From contig SADC01000868.1 of assembly GCA_004194705.1 (NCBI GenBank), forward strand, positions 62,001-126,000: a DNA stretch of 64,000 bases. The letters are read 5' to 3'. Positions 23,560-36,090 of the stretch are shown here, in pieces. Each line of letters opens with the position of its first letter. Positions within the stretch are counted from its first letter, which is position 1. The notes beneath the pieces are model-generated. The model saw nothing but the letters and a program-made list of their open reading frames with translations. It made no database searches and was not told the origin of the DNA. A program made the position numbers and the translations under genes. The DNA is from Ditylenchus dipsaci. Taxonomy: Eukaryota; Nematoda; Chromadorea; Rhabditida; Anguinidae.

Positions 23560-25700
23560 GTAGGGTTTTTTGACGCTACACATCGTGAAACCTAGCGCTA
23601 CTGACTTATACAACACTCCCCAAATTAGTTCTTGCACGAATGTATAAGAAGATCTTATGTCTTCGGATCTGTCGACTTCTAACAACCGCTGCAGCCAAAT
23701 AAAATTTTATTGAAAAAATCACCCTCTCGCATAAAAAACGCCCCTTCGAGAAAAGTTGAAGCAAAACTACGCTGGAGTAGTTCTCAACACGGGAAAAGCT
23801 GAACGTGTCAAATTATGCGTTTTGTGCAAAATTTCATGCTCAATACGACGGCTGGAAAAAAATTGGAAACAGGAAGGCTTCGAACGGATAAGACAGCATT
23901 GGAAAATAGTTAATTTTCTCTTGTTCCCAACCACCTGAATGAGTGCTACTTGCTCAAATTTATGTATAACCTGGTCGTGCATATCTTAAAATGCAGGGCA
24001 TGGTCAGAGATATCTCTTGCACATAAATTTGTGTCTGAGTTATTGGAACTTAATGCTATACCTGCATTAAAAATTATCTGGTGGGGTTAAAAGTGGTTAC
24101 TACGCGTTTAGGCCCCTCCGCATTTGGCCCCGTGTTTGGCCCAATTCATATTTTTTATATCCTTGGAAATTCCTCAGTAAATTTTTTATTTTATCTCGGT
24201 AAATTCATACTACGGTGAATATTCCATGCAATAAGTTCATCCTCAGGTGAATTCATCCTTGAAATTTCCGCGGTCACAGGTTCGAATCCTGCTGGTTGCA
24301 GACTTTTCTTTTTGACCACTTATAAAAGTGAATTTTTTTAAAGGATTAGTAAACTTTAGGCGAAGTACCAAACCAATTGTATTCAGCCTTAAAGGTATGA
24401 AAGGGTAGGGTTAACCGCTATTGTCCACCCTGGAAGAGCATACCTCTATTGGTATTTGATAATAATAAACCATAGTCGGTTCTTGTTGGTTATCGGGACT
24501 ACCTTGTGACTATCACCTTGTTATCGGACTACCTACCCACATGTGTCACAAGGTAGTCCCGATAACCAACAAGAACCATAGTCTTCTACTTAAACACATG
24601 CGCTAAAGATTGATAGTTACGAAAAAGTGATTTTATCAACAATAACGCCAGTATCTAGTAAGTTGGTCCTCCAATTGCTTGGAGGTTGCTATAACATTGA
24701 GTAAATACATAACTATTAGGTAGCTATCCCAAATAATTAGGTAAAATCGGGTACCCCTACTAAAATAGCCCTATCACAGTGCTATCGCTTGACAAATAGT
24801 ACTTGACACCTTAATTTCACCTTTTGGATGCTTTCAAAGTGCTGAAGAACCATTATCAAAACTTTGTTCAATCCTTTACAAAAATTAGTAATAATAGCAC
24901 GCTAAGTGCGAATAAATAAGAAAAAAAATTAGAGTAATTTAGATTCAGAATTTAAAAGTACTGAATTTTCGGATTTGGGGCAAATGCGGGGCCCAAATGC
25001 GGTGGCGCCCAAATGCGTGTCAACGTTAGTATTCTTTTATTATTGGGTGGGTATACAGCAGAAGCTATTATTGGGTGGAGCATACGGAAATAGCGTCAAA
25101 AATTCTCTGCGAAGTTTTATGACAAGAGAACAAGAGAAAATTAACTATTTTCAAATGCTATTTCACCCATTCGGCTAAACTTCGGAATACCCCAGCAGTC
25201 AACTTCGGAATACCCCAGCAGTCAACTTTGGTATACCCCCAGCACTTAATTCGGAACACACCCTCATGTTACCCACAATTGAAAGTTGAGGATGTTAGCT
25301 ACACAATGGTGTAAAAATTTCTTGGTTTAGTTCACACAAATTTATATTTTTCGATTAAAATAAAATTGAATTTTTTCGAATGAAAATCGAATGCTCAAAA
25401 AATATTCAGTTCTATTTTAAACGAAAAATATACATTTGTGTGAACTAAACCAAGAAATTTTTACACCATTGTGTAGCCAACATCCTCAGCTTTTAATTGT
25501 GAGGTAACATGAGGGGTGTGTTTCTAATTAAGTGCTGGAGGTATACCAAAGTTGACTGCTGGGGTATTCCGAAGTTGACTGCTGGGGTATTCCGAAGTGT
25601 GCCCACCCATTCTAACTTTCAGGTGTCGCGTTTAGCGTGCAATCCTGCACAAAAAGCATAGTTTGGCACGTTCAGCTTTTCTCGCGTTAAAGATAATATG
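23560..25700. mobile_element. Nested inverted repeats between the ankyrin gene and the formin gene
   Basis: An outer pair, GAAAAGCTGAACGTG near 23800 and CACGTTCAGCTTTTC near 25670, encloses the others. A second pair is the CCGCATTTGGCCCC-type boxes at 24115-24135 and 24975-25020. At 24475-24590 a hairpin is built on GTTCTTGTTGGTTATCGGG. At 25170-25606 a palindrome has tandem CGGAATACCCCAGCAGTCAA ends. GGTTCGAATCC (B-box-like) lies near 24276. No host gene is seen. Confidence 0.55.
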
Positions 25701-25867
25701 GCAGACTTTAACTACTCTCTTCTTACGCAATAAAATACATAACTGCGCGAACAAACTTCACTTTTACTTTTTCAAAAACACATACGAAGCAGTTCAATTA
25801 CACTAGAGCTCATATTACTGTTCCGCTATTCAAAGGTAAGTTCTCGTTGAGCCTGGCCGGTACTTCC

Positions 25868-28800
25868 CTAAAGTTCCTTCTGTATCAAAATGCTAATCCA
25901 CTCATTTAACCCACCTTGAGATAGCATCTCCTCGATCTCGTCAATTACTCCTTGGGCTTGCTTACGCTCTACATGTTTTTCCTTGGTACGTCGGACATCA
26001 CGAAGAGAGTTCTGAACCAAAAAGGGCACTAATTAAAATTAGAAACCTAGCTTACCTCGTAATGTCCTTTGAAAGTCATTAGATCGCCAAACAGTTTATC
26101 CATGGAATACTTCTTGGCGTCAAAGCTAAAGCTAAGATGCGTTAGATACAGTTCAGGCCAGAAAAGGTAACCAGAGATATTTTTGAAGCCTTGCCATTTG
26201 GTCTGCATCAAAGACCATGCACCTTCGACATTATCGATGTCCTTATGAGCTTGGCTCAGGAACGGAGTTAGTTTGTCCACAAGAAGATCACCGTCGGACT
26301 GCTTCACGTAGATTTGAATGTGGTTAGATATCTAATTGATCAACACCAAATATACTAACTAAGAAAGCCAAAAAAACCTTCTGCAACGACTTCTTCATGC
26401 TCTCTTAGACTTGGATACTTCTAAAAAATCGATTCTCGTAGCGGGAAGCAAGTGCTGAAAATCCTCCGTCATAAAGCTGGTGAATCGACCCTTCCACTTC
26501 TTGTCGAAATAACGAATCAAGCAATGAAGCAAAGTCTCGGCATTATCTTTGTCTTTAGTATTTATCAGCTATAAGAAAAAAATCAAATTTTTATGAAGAG
26601 TCAATTACGATAATACTTTAGTCAATGCGCTTAGTTCGAAAGCAAACGCATCCTTGGAAGTGTTTGTTCTTGCCATGAAGTTTCCAGCGGAAAGGACTGT
26701 AAAGTTCCAGTAATACGCAATGAAGAGTATTTAGATCTACCTATTGAGACGAAATGCGCCAGCCCTTTAGAAATCTAACTTCGTCACAAGCTTGAGATAA
26801 TGTTGATATTGAGGTTTGTAACTCAGCGACATTTTCGTTCCATGACAGCTTCAGCACAATCGCTTCCAGACGAAGTGACAAGAAATTGATTTGAGCTAGC
26901 GTTGCGACGAACCGTTCCCATCAACCATATTCTGGAATTCTTTGTCGGCCAACTCTCTCAATTGCTTCAGCGCTTCAGGGGAGGCAACATCTTGAAATAA
27001 AACAATTAAGTAGCAGATTAGGTTAACGCATACCTGATTTAACCTTTCGATCGTATTAACCTTCAGAATATCCTCATCGACGCAAAGTAATACTCTCTTC
27101 CATTCTGAACGAATTTGATTTTAAGGTTTGAAATTTGTGTTCCCACAACACCTTTTAGACTGAGCTTGAAGAGCCGTGAAGGATTTCTAAAGCGATGGCT
27201 AACATATAAATGAAGAGTACCAAATAGACCAACCAAGCGATTGTAGAGTTTGCTATCTTGTATTACAAAAGGAACTTTAGATTTTAAGTATGTGCTAAAC
27301 ATGAAGAAATAAATAATTCATTTTAGTGATTCAACAGGTTATAGCGTATGCGTCCCCACAATAAAATTCTCCATATTCACTCTTCCCATTTTCGACAATA
27401 TTCTCTAATAGCTCCATGTAAATTTTGCATCTAGAGCAGACCTGCCAACTCAAAATTTTAAAACAAAGGAAATTTCATGAAATGTAGGACATATGGTCGA
27501 AAAGTGTCACTCTATCCAGTGCTTATTGGTTTTGAAAAACGAAAATAAAATTTTGACGTGAAATTTCAAAGATTCTAAGGTCTCAAATATAAGACAAATC
27601 TTTAATAAAGGACATTTGGGGCCCTGGTCTAGAGCCTTTCTCAAAATACACGCCAAGGAAATTTTTGATAAAGAAATATATAGTGCGAGGTAAATAGTCA
27701 AAACTATATCAACTCACTTGGACATAGACGAGCTTAAGGCACACGAGGTGGAGCTTTTACTGAAATTTTTGAAGTCTAAATGTAAAAACGTGATCCTATA
27801 TTTGAAAATAACCTCGAGGTGGCGAAGTTACTCTTGAGAGTGTCGAACAACGGTCGACAACAGACTCATCGATGCCTAAAAAGCGGAAAAAATACAGAGA
27901 CATGTCAGCTTCTGTGGGTGGCTACCTGCCCACAACGAATCTGGCTTTATTTGATTCGGCTTAATCTGCAACAAAGTACGATAAAATAAAGCATACAACC
28001 AAAACATACTATCTCAGAATTCCACTGAATTTTTTCATTGGAACTTCAGCTGACCTCTTGCTCCTTTTCTTGAGAAACTCGGCACTTCTGCTCCTGCGGC
28101 TAACATTTGCATGGAGGCGCTGGTGGAGCGTTTGATTTGGCTGCGTCGGGCTTTGAACTAAGAAGAGACGGCGGTGGAGGAGGAGGAGCATTCGGTGTAT
28201 TCTTAGACTTCCCAACAAGGATGGCGGTGGCGGAGGAGGTGCCGGCGGCCCAGACTTCGACTTTCTCAGCAATGAAGGCGGAGGAGGTGGCGGAGGAGGA
28301 GGCGCGTTTTTAGACTTTCCTAGCAATGAAGACGGTGGTGGTGGAGGAGCTTGAGGAACTGAGCCTGACTTAAATACAAGAGATGAAGACGGAACGACTG
28401 ATTCGTAAGCATGGCTAGACTTCACTGATACGTAGTCTTCTATTCCTTGCAAAATTTCGTCTGAAAATAGACACTCGACCGCGATTCTTCGAAAAAAAGG
28501 CTTGAGTTTACATCCCCCCCCCTACGGGAGTGATGGGCTGTATGAGATAACCTCATATTCGTGGTTCTCGAACCGATTTCATGAGAAAGCCGGCTGTTTT
28601 TTTTTGATTCTGAGAAAAAAAAATTCGAACCACAGTGGAGGGAGGTATCATGGCTTTTTAGTCAAAATTTGAAAATTTAAATTAGCGCTTTTGAATTTTA
28701 AGGGAATAAGGGCTGTATGGGGAGGGAAGGGAAAAAAAGTTAGTTGGTTTGAAATTCTGATTCTGAGCAAGACTCTTGAATAAAAATGCATTAGAGGCTG

Positions 28801-31043
28801 TTTTTGCCACGGCCCAGTTGAAAAACATGGTGAGGCAATCGAAGAATACAAACATATGAATTCTGACATTCTGTCATAAAGTAGCCCCTTTTATTGCCTC
28901 CCTTCCCAATACAGCCCTCAATCCCTTTCAAATTCAAAAGGCGTCAATTTAAATTTTTCAAGCTACGACTAAAAACCATGATACCCCCTTTGGTTCGATC
29001 ATTTTTTCCCCCAGGATCAAAAAAAACAGCCGCTTCTCATGAAATCGGGGTCGAGGTACATCAATATGAAATTAGCTCCTCCATCTGACCACTCCCGTGG
29101 GGGGATTGTAAACTGCAACCGAAAAAAGCTTACCAATTGGTTTAGAGAAGACGATTTGCTGGCCAAACTCAGGTCCACAACCCATGTCTCCAAATGCGAT
29201 TTCGTAAGACCTAGGAACGAATTGTCGTTTAAAACACCGAAAAAACCAAGAAGCCTACACATTCTAACCATCGAGTAGTAAGTAAATCTACTGTACTTTC
29301 GATTGTTGATTAGCAATAGTTTAACGAAGATATCGGAGAGGAGTTCTTCACAATCAGAGTTCTTCGAGGAAGCGACCAACATGTTGAAGCAATCTGAAAG
29401 AAATGGTTTGAAAACGTCTGCATTACTAAAATGTACCCTTGGATCATCAATATCTCCCTTCCTGAAAAAGAATTTAATGAGCACACAACAATGAAACACT
29501 ACGATACTCACAATTTCCGAATCTAGAAAGAAGTTCCTTGTAATCACTTCTTTTTCTTCTTCGAACGCAGAGAATGCTCTGTGAATGTAGTCATTGGTCT
29601 CGGCTGCTTGCTTGACCAACTGAAAGGCAAAATACTTATGATGGAAACAAGACGAAATTTACCAAAATCGCTGCTTTGAAGCCAGCTGCCATAATTTCAT
29701 TACGCCATATGATTCGCATTTGCCACTGATCTTCTTCTACGCTCGAAAGCAATGTGTTGATAACAACCAAAGCCTTGTACTAAAATACACATATATAAGC
29801 TTAAAAACAAGTAGACCTGAATGACTTACCATGATTCTACACTTTTTAGACGGAAGCAATCAATAATGCATTTGAACCGGCCAACATTACGCCTATCGCC
29901 AGCACACACCAACTCCTTCATAAACAGTGTACTTCTGAAACAAAAAGTGGGTAGAGCCAGAGAACACTAAGAACAGACATACCAGAAATCTTGTATTCAT
30001 TCGGCTGATCTTACCTAAGAAAGATGTTGCTGCTAAAAGTCCCAAAATAGTGACGATTGGTTGGTCATATTGCGAATTTGAATTTTTGGAGACAAGAACA
30101 TAGAGCGCATCGACGAGCTTGGAGCACAGCAGAGATTCTGGCTGCAGAAAGAATTTCACGCCAGGCTAAAACGCCAAAACTAATTCTTAAAACGCTCAAA
30201 GCAAACTTTACCAATGTATTTATGATGGCCGAACACACTTCATTGAATGGTGCAGGCAAGCGGCCAAAACTCATCATCGGTAGACGCTACGAAGGGAGCT
30301 GGATCTGCTCTTTTTTGGCCAACCGCCTTCTGCAGCAGACGATCCACCAGCTGCACAATCAATTGAAACCGCCTCGATTAAACTACAAAACGGTGTAAAA
30401 GTGTTGTCTGACAGCCGACAAAAAATACCTCATTCATCCACAGTATGGTTGCTGTCTCACTAAAAATGTGAGTGAATGTCTGAAAAATAACATTACTTCT
30501 TAAAAAATTACAGCGATATCCGAAGGCAATGGAGCAGCTTTTCTTGCGCTTCATTTTTGGAATCCAACGCCGATCTGATCTCCGTACAAAAGTAATTTGG
30601 TGAAAGCTAAAAATGAAACACGGATCTTCTGAGACTAGAGCTTGCTGATAGTATGTTTTTACCTTTTCCGTTTTCCACTCGGAACGCCACTCTGCTAAAA
30701 AAAAACCCGCCATTATAAATTATGCCAAAACGACAGATCCCAACTTGTTGGCATAGAAGAATTTCTTCTTGCGATCACATGATTTGAAAAAGGATTCTGC
30801 TTTTTCGCCTTTGATGTTCATATCCTCCTAAAGAAGTAAGTAAGTAAACAGGCAACAACAATGTAATTAGAAAATACCAAATATCTCATGAATGCCCTAT
30901 CTAATGCCTTGTCGTTTAGAGCATTGAAGTCGCATCTTTCTTCGTTGGATCCCTAAAAACCAAACGAATTTGGAAGACGTTGGATAAATGATTACCATCG
31001 ATTCCTTGTCCTTGTCTTTTTTGAAATACGAAAGAAATGACAT
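25868..31043 (-). CDS. Diaphanous-type formin, multi-exon
   Basis: Actin nucleator; Rho-type GTPases release its autoinhibition. On the minus strand the first exon is 31043-30996 (MSFLSYFKKDKDKESM). Exons near 30.9 and 30.8 kb give the GTPase-binding segment (EDMNIKGEKAESFFKSC). FH3-like armadillo helices run to about 29.0 kb (ALVVINTLLSSVEEDQW). The FH1 poly-Pro exon is at 28452-28012. FH2 runs from about 28.03 to 25.95 kb: RVLLCVDEDILKVNTIERLN, NFMARTNTSKDAFAFELSAL, AETLLHCLIRYF and SFDAKKYSMDKLFGDLMTF, in the family's order. The tail VIDEIEEMLSQGG resembles a DAD autoinhibitory helix, with stop at 25868-25870. An element (28505-29103) fills one intron. The FH1/FH2 exon needs two single-base corrections to stay in frame. 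The subfamily (DIA versus FMNL or DAAM) is not settled. Confidence 0.88.
28505..29103. mobile_element. Palindromic poly-C capped element in a formin intron
   Basis: The left CCCCCCCTACGGGAGTGATG and the right CACTCCCGTGGGGGG are the ends. Arms of about 170 nt pair, including TTTCATGAGAAAGCC. It is a diverged relative of the element at 16040-16690. It lies between the FH1 exon and the FH3-region exons. Confidence 0.75.
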
Positions 31044-31464
31044 CTTTTCAGTTGAGAATTTGAGTAGCTTAAATTGCTATACTTATACCAATATAAGAAG
31101 TAAATAGACCACAAAATTAATTATGATGATTCAATTGATGTTGTGACTCACAACTTGTGAGTGAGAAAAATTTCAAAGATTGCATGGAAAATGCGATGCG
31201 AATATCGCAAGTTGCAAAAGTCGCAACATACGATTGGAATATTTTTTCGAGAATTTTCAGATTGCAATTTCAAAATCGCGATTTTTGCATAAGCCTATGG
31301 GTGAATACAATGTTGACCCAAAATTAAAGCTCAAATTTCTGAAAAATGACCGCAAATTTAGAATTGGCTGTTTGTTGGTCTATCTATCCACCCCGAATGT
31401 TACTGTCGTCTTGAGACAATTTTTGAACTACAGTCAAACATGGATGTAATGACACCCCAATTTA
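31044..31464. other. Upstream flank of the formin gene
   Basis: About 420 nt between the formin ATG and the first base of the fold-back element. It should contain the formin 5' UTR and core promoter. No TATA, initiator or other motif could be assigned with confidence, and the open frame at 31180-31449 has no family features. Confidence 0.35.
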
Positions 31465-31900
31465 CAGTTGCGGAAAAAAGTTACCGCCCGATCAGAATTT
31501 CCACATTTTTTTGAGAAAAACTGTTTGAATTCAATTATTTTTCAAACGGAAAGGTAAAACGAAATAGACAGTCTTGTAGAGAATTTCACGCTCTACAAAA
31601 CTGGTATTTTTGTTTAAAAGATTCATTTAAAATTTATGCAAAAAATCGCAAAGTTTGAAACAATGCAAAAATAAGGTCACGAAAAAAGTTACCGCCCGAT
31701 AACATTTTGATCTTTTTACATGCTTGTCTTTAATGGTGAAGATTACAGCATACATTTTTTAAGAGCCCTGAATTTTAGCTACAATTTGGTAGGTCAAACT
31801 CTTCTTTTTGATTATTTCGAGAAAAGTTATGACCATCAATAAAAACGTGTCGATTTCTAGTCAAAATCAAAGTAAATGTAAGGAAAATGGTTGTTCGGTC

Positions 31901-34242
31901 CAGTGTTTCCGAAACTAACCCCTACACCTACACCTACCCAACAGTATGCCTACTCTTAAAACATACCCTACACCTACACCTACACTTCAAATGAAACATA
32001 CCCTACACCTACACTAACACCTAAAAACAAAACATACCCTACACTAACACCTACACTTGAAATGAAACATACCCTACACTAACACCTACACTTGAAATGA
32101 AACATACCCCACACCTACTGTTTGGCATACTGTTAGATAAACAATAGTTAACTGTTTATCTAACTGTTTGCCATACTGTTTGCTTTTCGAACTGTTTGTT
32201 TGACATACTGTTTGTTTGCTATACAGGGTAACTTCTCTGCACATACAGTGCTATGCCTTTTTCAAGATTTTTCTTGTATCTTTACGTTATTTTTTTCAGA
32301 AACATGTCTTCGTCTCCATCAATTGGCAAGGAAACGCCGAAACGTCGCCGAGATGCAGTTTGGGAAAAGTTCACAGTGGAACAAGATAGCGATGGAAAGC
32401 AAACCGCCCGTTGCAGTAAATGTGGAAAGGTATATACCAGGTTACGCAAACAAATTTTTGACCTATTGAATCTTAGAATCTCTCCTGTTATAAGAATGTC
32501 GTTGAACGTCATTGAAGAAGTGTGCACACTGACAAGTCCCTGCCAGCAAAAAGAATACGCTCCAGCTTTGAAATTAGTGAAAATGATGAGCCAGATTCGA
32601 GGCATGTTATGCGATCATCTGTTTCGATTTACATGTTCTCTTTAGGCATCAAAAAATTCAGTTTGCTTTATCGAATGTCACATCTATTCCGTCAATGTCT
32701 CTCCGGATTCTCTTGCATCCTTTATGCGTCAGCTTTTTTATGCTCTCAATCCAAATTATGAGGTAAATTTCTGGACATCATGGTTTTGCTCTACTTAAAC
32801 GTTTTTATAGTTGCCAAATAGCTTTTCGACTCTCAAAAATCTCTTGGGTAACAGATGCGTCTTTTTCTTGGTCTGAGTGAATTAAGTGGATCCCATACTG
32901 GAACTTCAATTCGACGTGAAGTGAACCGAATTCTCAGCGATTTTGGATTATCAATAAAAGATCTATTCAAAGTGGTTACCGATGGAGCTAGCAATATGGC
33001 AAATGCATTTCGAGATGTGTGTTCTGGTAAGATGCTATTTCCGTGTTCTGAATATACTAAAGCTTGAGTTTTTAGTCGAAGTGATGATTCAGTATCTTGA
33101 AGACAACAATGAAGAAGAAATGGAGGAAACAGATGAAGTTAACATAGATTGCAGTACTGCAGAGTTATTCATTCAGTAAGATACACTTCACTGTGTGCGT
33201 GTAAGGCTCTCTATTTTGAAATTTTCAGATCTGCGTTCCCATTGCGCGTTAAATGCTTTGCCCATGATATTCAGCTAGTCATTTTGGAGCTATTTAAACA
33301 GCATGTCTTTCCAAATAGTGGCTACCAAAAAAATGATCAACCTTATAAGCCAATGTAGAAAGTCTCACAGTGCAATAAAGGCAATTTTTGTCAAGAATTC
33401 TGCTGAATACGTAATAATTCGTTGTATTGTAGGAACTATCCGATGCTACAGGGAAAATATTACTTGTGGGATGTAAAACGGTAATTTTCTGCCATACTAG
33501 ACAAAAATGATTGTTACTTCTTAGGAAGTCAAACCAATTGCTCAGCTTGCCATGGAAGTTCTTTCAATACCAGCGACTAGCTCACCGATTGAACGCATAT
33601 TTTCTCAAGCTGGATTAGCCACCAATAATCACATAAACAAAACTTCGTTTGATCTCTTAAACTCTCAGTTAATGGTTTATTGTAATTACTTTGTTGAGGA
33701 TGTGAATTTGTTTTGAGCCGCTTTTCGGTGTTCAAGATAGATGTTAATAAAGAAGTGTTATCAGATTAAAATGTAACCCTTAAAGTTTTTCTCAATAGTT
33801 TTAGAAGTATCTCGTTTTTTTCCCAACTACATCTCGATTGCCTTTTTTGCTTTCGAGTTGATGGAGAAGAAGAGATTGTAAACATAGAAGAAAGAGAAAG
33901 AAAAGACACAGTACTATATGTCTACCTGGTATGGAAAACAAACAGTATGGCAAACAAACAGTTTGAAAAGCAAACAGTATGGCAAACAGTTATATAAACA
34001 CTTAACTATTGTTTATCTAACAGTATGCCAAACAGTAGGTGTAGGTGTAGGGTATGTTTCATTTCAAGTGTAGGTGTTAGTGTAGGGTATGTTTTGTTTT
34101 AGGGTGTTAGTGTAGGTGTAGGGTATGTTTCGTTTCAAGTGTAGGTGTAGGTGTATGATTTGTTTGTTTTTAGGTGTTAATGTAGGTGTATGGTTAGATA
34201 GTAGGTGTAGGTGTTAGTGTAGGGTTATTTTCGGAAACACTG
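31901..34242 (+). mobile_element. hAT transposon with exact 8-bp target duplication
   Basis: The target duplication GTTCGGTC occupies 31893-31900 and 34243-34250. Terminal repeats begin CAGTGTTTCCGAAA. Subterminal arrays of CCTACACCTACA (and complement) occupy about 200 nt at each end, followed by repeated ACAGTATGGCAAACA-like units. The interior holds hAT transposase pieces on the plus strand. At 2342 bp the element is slightly short but structurally complete. Confidence 0.92.
32304..33714 (+). pseudogene. hAT transposase remnant (BED finger to hATC)
   Basis: In order: a BED zinc finger start at 32304 (MSSSPSIGKETPKRRR, then CSKCGKVYTR); a segment near 32850-33030 with LSIKDLFKVVTDGASNMANA, typical of the hAT catalytic region; FAHDIQLVILELF near 33260; and a C-terminal dimerisation motif near 33540-33714 (LSIPATSSPIERIFSQAGLA) ending at a stop. 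Frames change several times and some intervening sequence may be intronic. The hAT family fold is clear; activity cannot be judged, given the single-base gaps seen elsewhere in this contig. Confidence 0.8.
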
Positions 34243-35117
34243 GTTCGGTCACGTAAATACCAGCTATTCTTGAAAATTTTAATATCAAAAGCTAGCATTT
34301 AATGCATTTTCTAAAAGCTCTTTTATTTATCTACAAAATGGCATGTCGACTGCTCTTTTAGAATTAGACAGGGCTAAGAAACGGATGGTTGAAGTTGGAA
34401 GAGTTATAAAACTCCTCTTTTTACTTCATTTTGGTACATTTTTGTTTTTTCCAACTTCAACCATCCGTTTCTTAGCCCTGTCTAATTCTAAAAGAGCAGT
34501 CGACATGCCATTTTGTAGATAAATAAAAGAGCTTTCAAAAAAATGCATTAATTGATAGCTTTCGATATTAAAACTTTTAACAAAAGTCAGTATTTATGCG
34601 ATCAAACAACCATTTTCCTTACATTTACTTTGATTTTGACTAGAAATCGACACGTTTTTATTGATGGTCATAACTTTTCTCGAAATAATCAAAAAGAAGA
34701 GTTTGACCTACCAAATTGTAGCTAAAATTCAGGGCTCTTAAAAAATGTATGCTGTAATCTTTCACCATTGAAGACAAGCATGTAAAAAAGATCAAAATGT
34801 TATCGGCGGTAACTTTTTTCGTGACCTTATTTTTGCATTGTTTCAAACTTTGCGATTTTTTTGCATAAATTTTAAATGAATCTTTTGAACAAAAATACCA
34901 GTTTTGTAGAGCGTGAAATTCTCTACAAGACTGTCTATTTCGTTTTCCCTTTCCGTTTGAAAAATAATTAAATTCAAACAGTTTTTCTCAAAAAAATGTA
35001 GAAATTCTGATCGGGCGGTAACTTTTTTCCGCAACTGTACTGCCTACGGGCGTCGTTCTATTGAAGTATCGTTATATCGAGGGTTCATTTGACTAAATTT
35101 CAGTCAAAGATGCTCAA

Positions 35118-36090
35118 ATTGGTCAATTTTAAAGGGGGGAACGGTCATAGGTAAATTCGCCAACACAATTTCGCCAACAGCAATTTCGCCAACGCAATTT
35201 CGCCAACAGCAATTTCGCCAACACAATTTCGCCAACAGAATTTTCATTAAGAGTTTAAACTTTTGTATTGAAAAGAATCCTTATTATTTCAAATGTTTTA
35301 CTATGAACCATCTCCAGTCCTGCTGGACTGTCCATGCATTAACAAAACCAAGTGGTCATCCAGGTGGTGCGAATTTTTTTCGTGTTTTTCAGTTTCCAAA
35401 ACCTGTTTCGTTGATTCTATATGTTGGTGATATATATTTCATACAAAACGAGAGTAGCACAGAGCGGTCCAAAAAGCGGTCCAACACACCTTTTTATCGT
35501 GTTGTACACTGGCATTTGCTTTTTAAAAGGTTATGGGTATTTTGGGGCCTCCGTTTGGGGCCAGAACTTTGGGGGCCAGTTCTGTATTTTTATAGGGTTT
35601 GGGGATTGTATTTTGGGGATTGAAGTCATACGACACAACAGCCTCACGTAACATCTAACTATCTGTAAATTCAGTTACTTGCACTACGTCGACTTTTTAC
35701 TAAACTCGGAAAAAAACCCGACAAACGGCATTTCATTACCGTCAAAGCATCTTTAGAATGTTCGACTTGGTACATTAAACAGGTTTTGGAACTGAAAAAC
35801 ACGAAAAAAAAATTCGCACCACCTGGATGACCACTTGGTTTTAATGCATGGACAGTCCAGCAGGACTGGAGATGGTTCATAGTAAAACATTTGAAATAAC
35901 AAGGATACTTTTCAATACAAAAGTTTAAACTCTTAATGAAAATTCTGTTGGCGAAATTGTGTTGGCGAAATTGCTGTTGGCGAAATTGCGTTGGCGAAAT
36001 TGCTGTTGGCGAAATTGTTGTTGGCGAAATTGCTGTGGCGAAATTGCTGTTGGCGAAATTGTGTTGGCGAATTTACCTATGACCGGGGGA
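35118..36090. mobile_element. Foldback-like element with GCGAAATTG tandem-repeat arms
   Basis: The left arm starts GGTCATAGGTAAATTCGCC and continues as at least five ATTTCGCCAACAGCA-like units. The right arm is the reverse array of eight or so units ending GGCGAATTTACCTATGACC. Inside, a second inverted pair (GAACCATCTCCAGTCCTG at 35305 and its complement at 35860) flanks about 400 nt of unique sequence. Same architecture as 15090-15519 and 47395-47735, with different units. Confidence 0.75.

Larger units (their letters stand above)
31465..35037. mobile_element. TA-flanked fold-back element (Tc1/mariner-like), split by a hAT insertion
   Basis: Ends are TA|CAGTTGCGGAAAAAAGTTAC and GTAACTTTTTTCCGCAACTG|TA. 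With the hAT insert removed (31901-34250), the arms pair for about 590 nt each around a centre near 34420, where TGGTTGAAGTTGGAA faces TTCCAACTTCAACCA. Open frames in the arms are mirror images and carry no transposase motif. Non-autonomous. Confidence 0.85.

Noticed and set aside
31905..32130. Interstitial telomere from a chromosome fusion
   Set aside because: The repeats lie precisely inside both ends of a hAT element with its own target duplication and occur in both orientations, so they belong to the transposon.
35160..36080. Regular short repeats resembling a CRISPR array
   Set aside because: Units are about 15 nt, nearly contiguous without unique spacers, in inverted orientation at the two ends, and in a eukaryotic contig with no cas genes. 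They are arms of a Foldback-like element.
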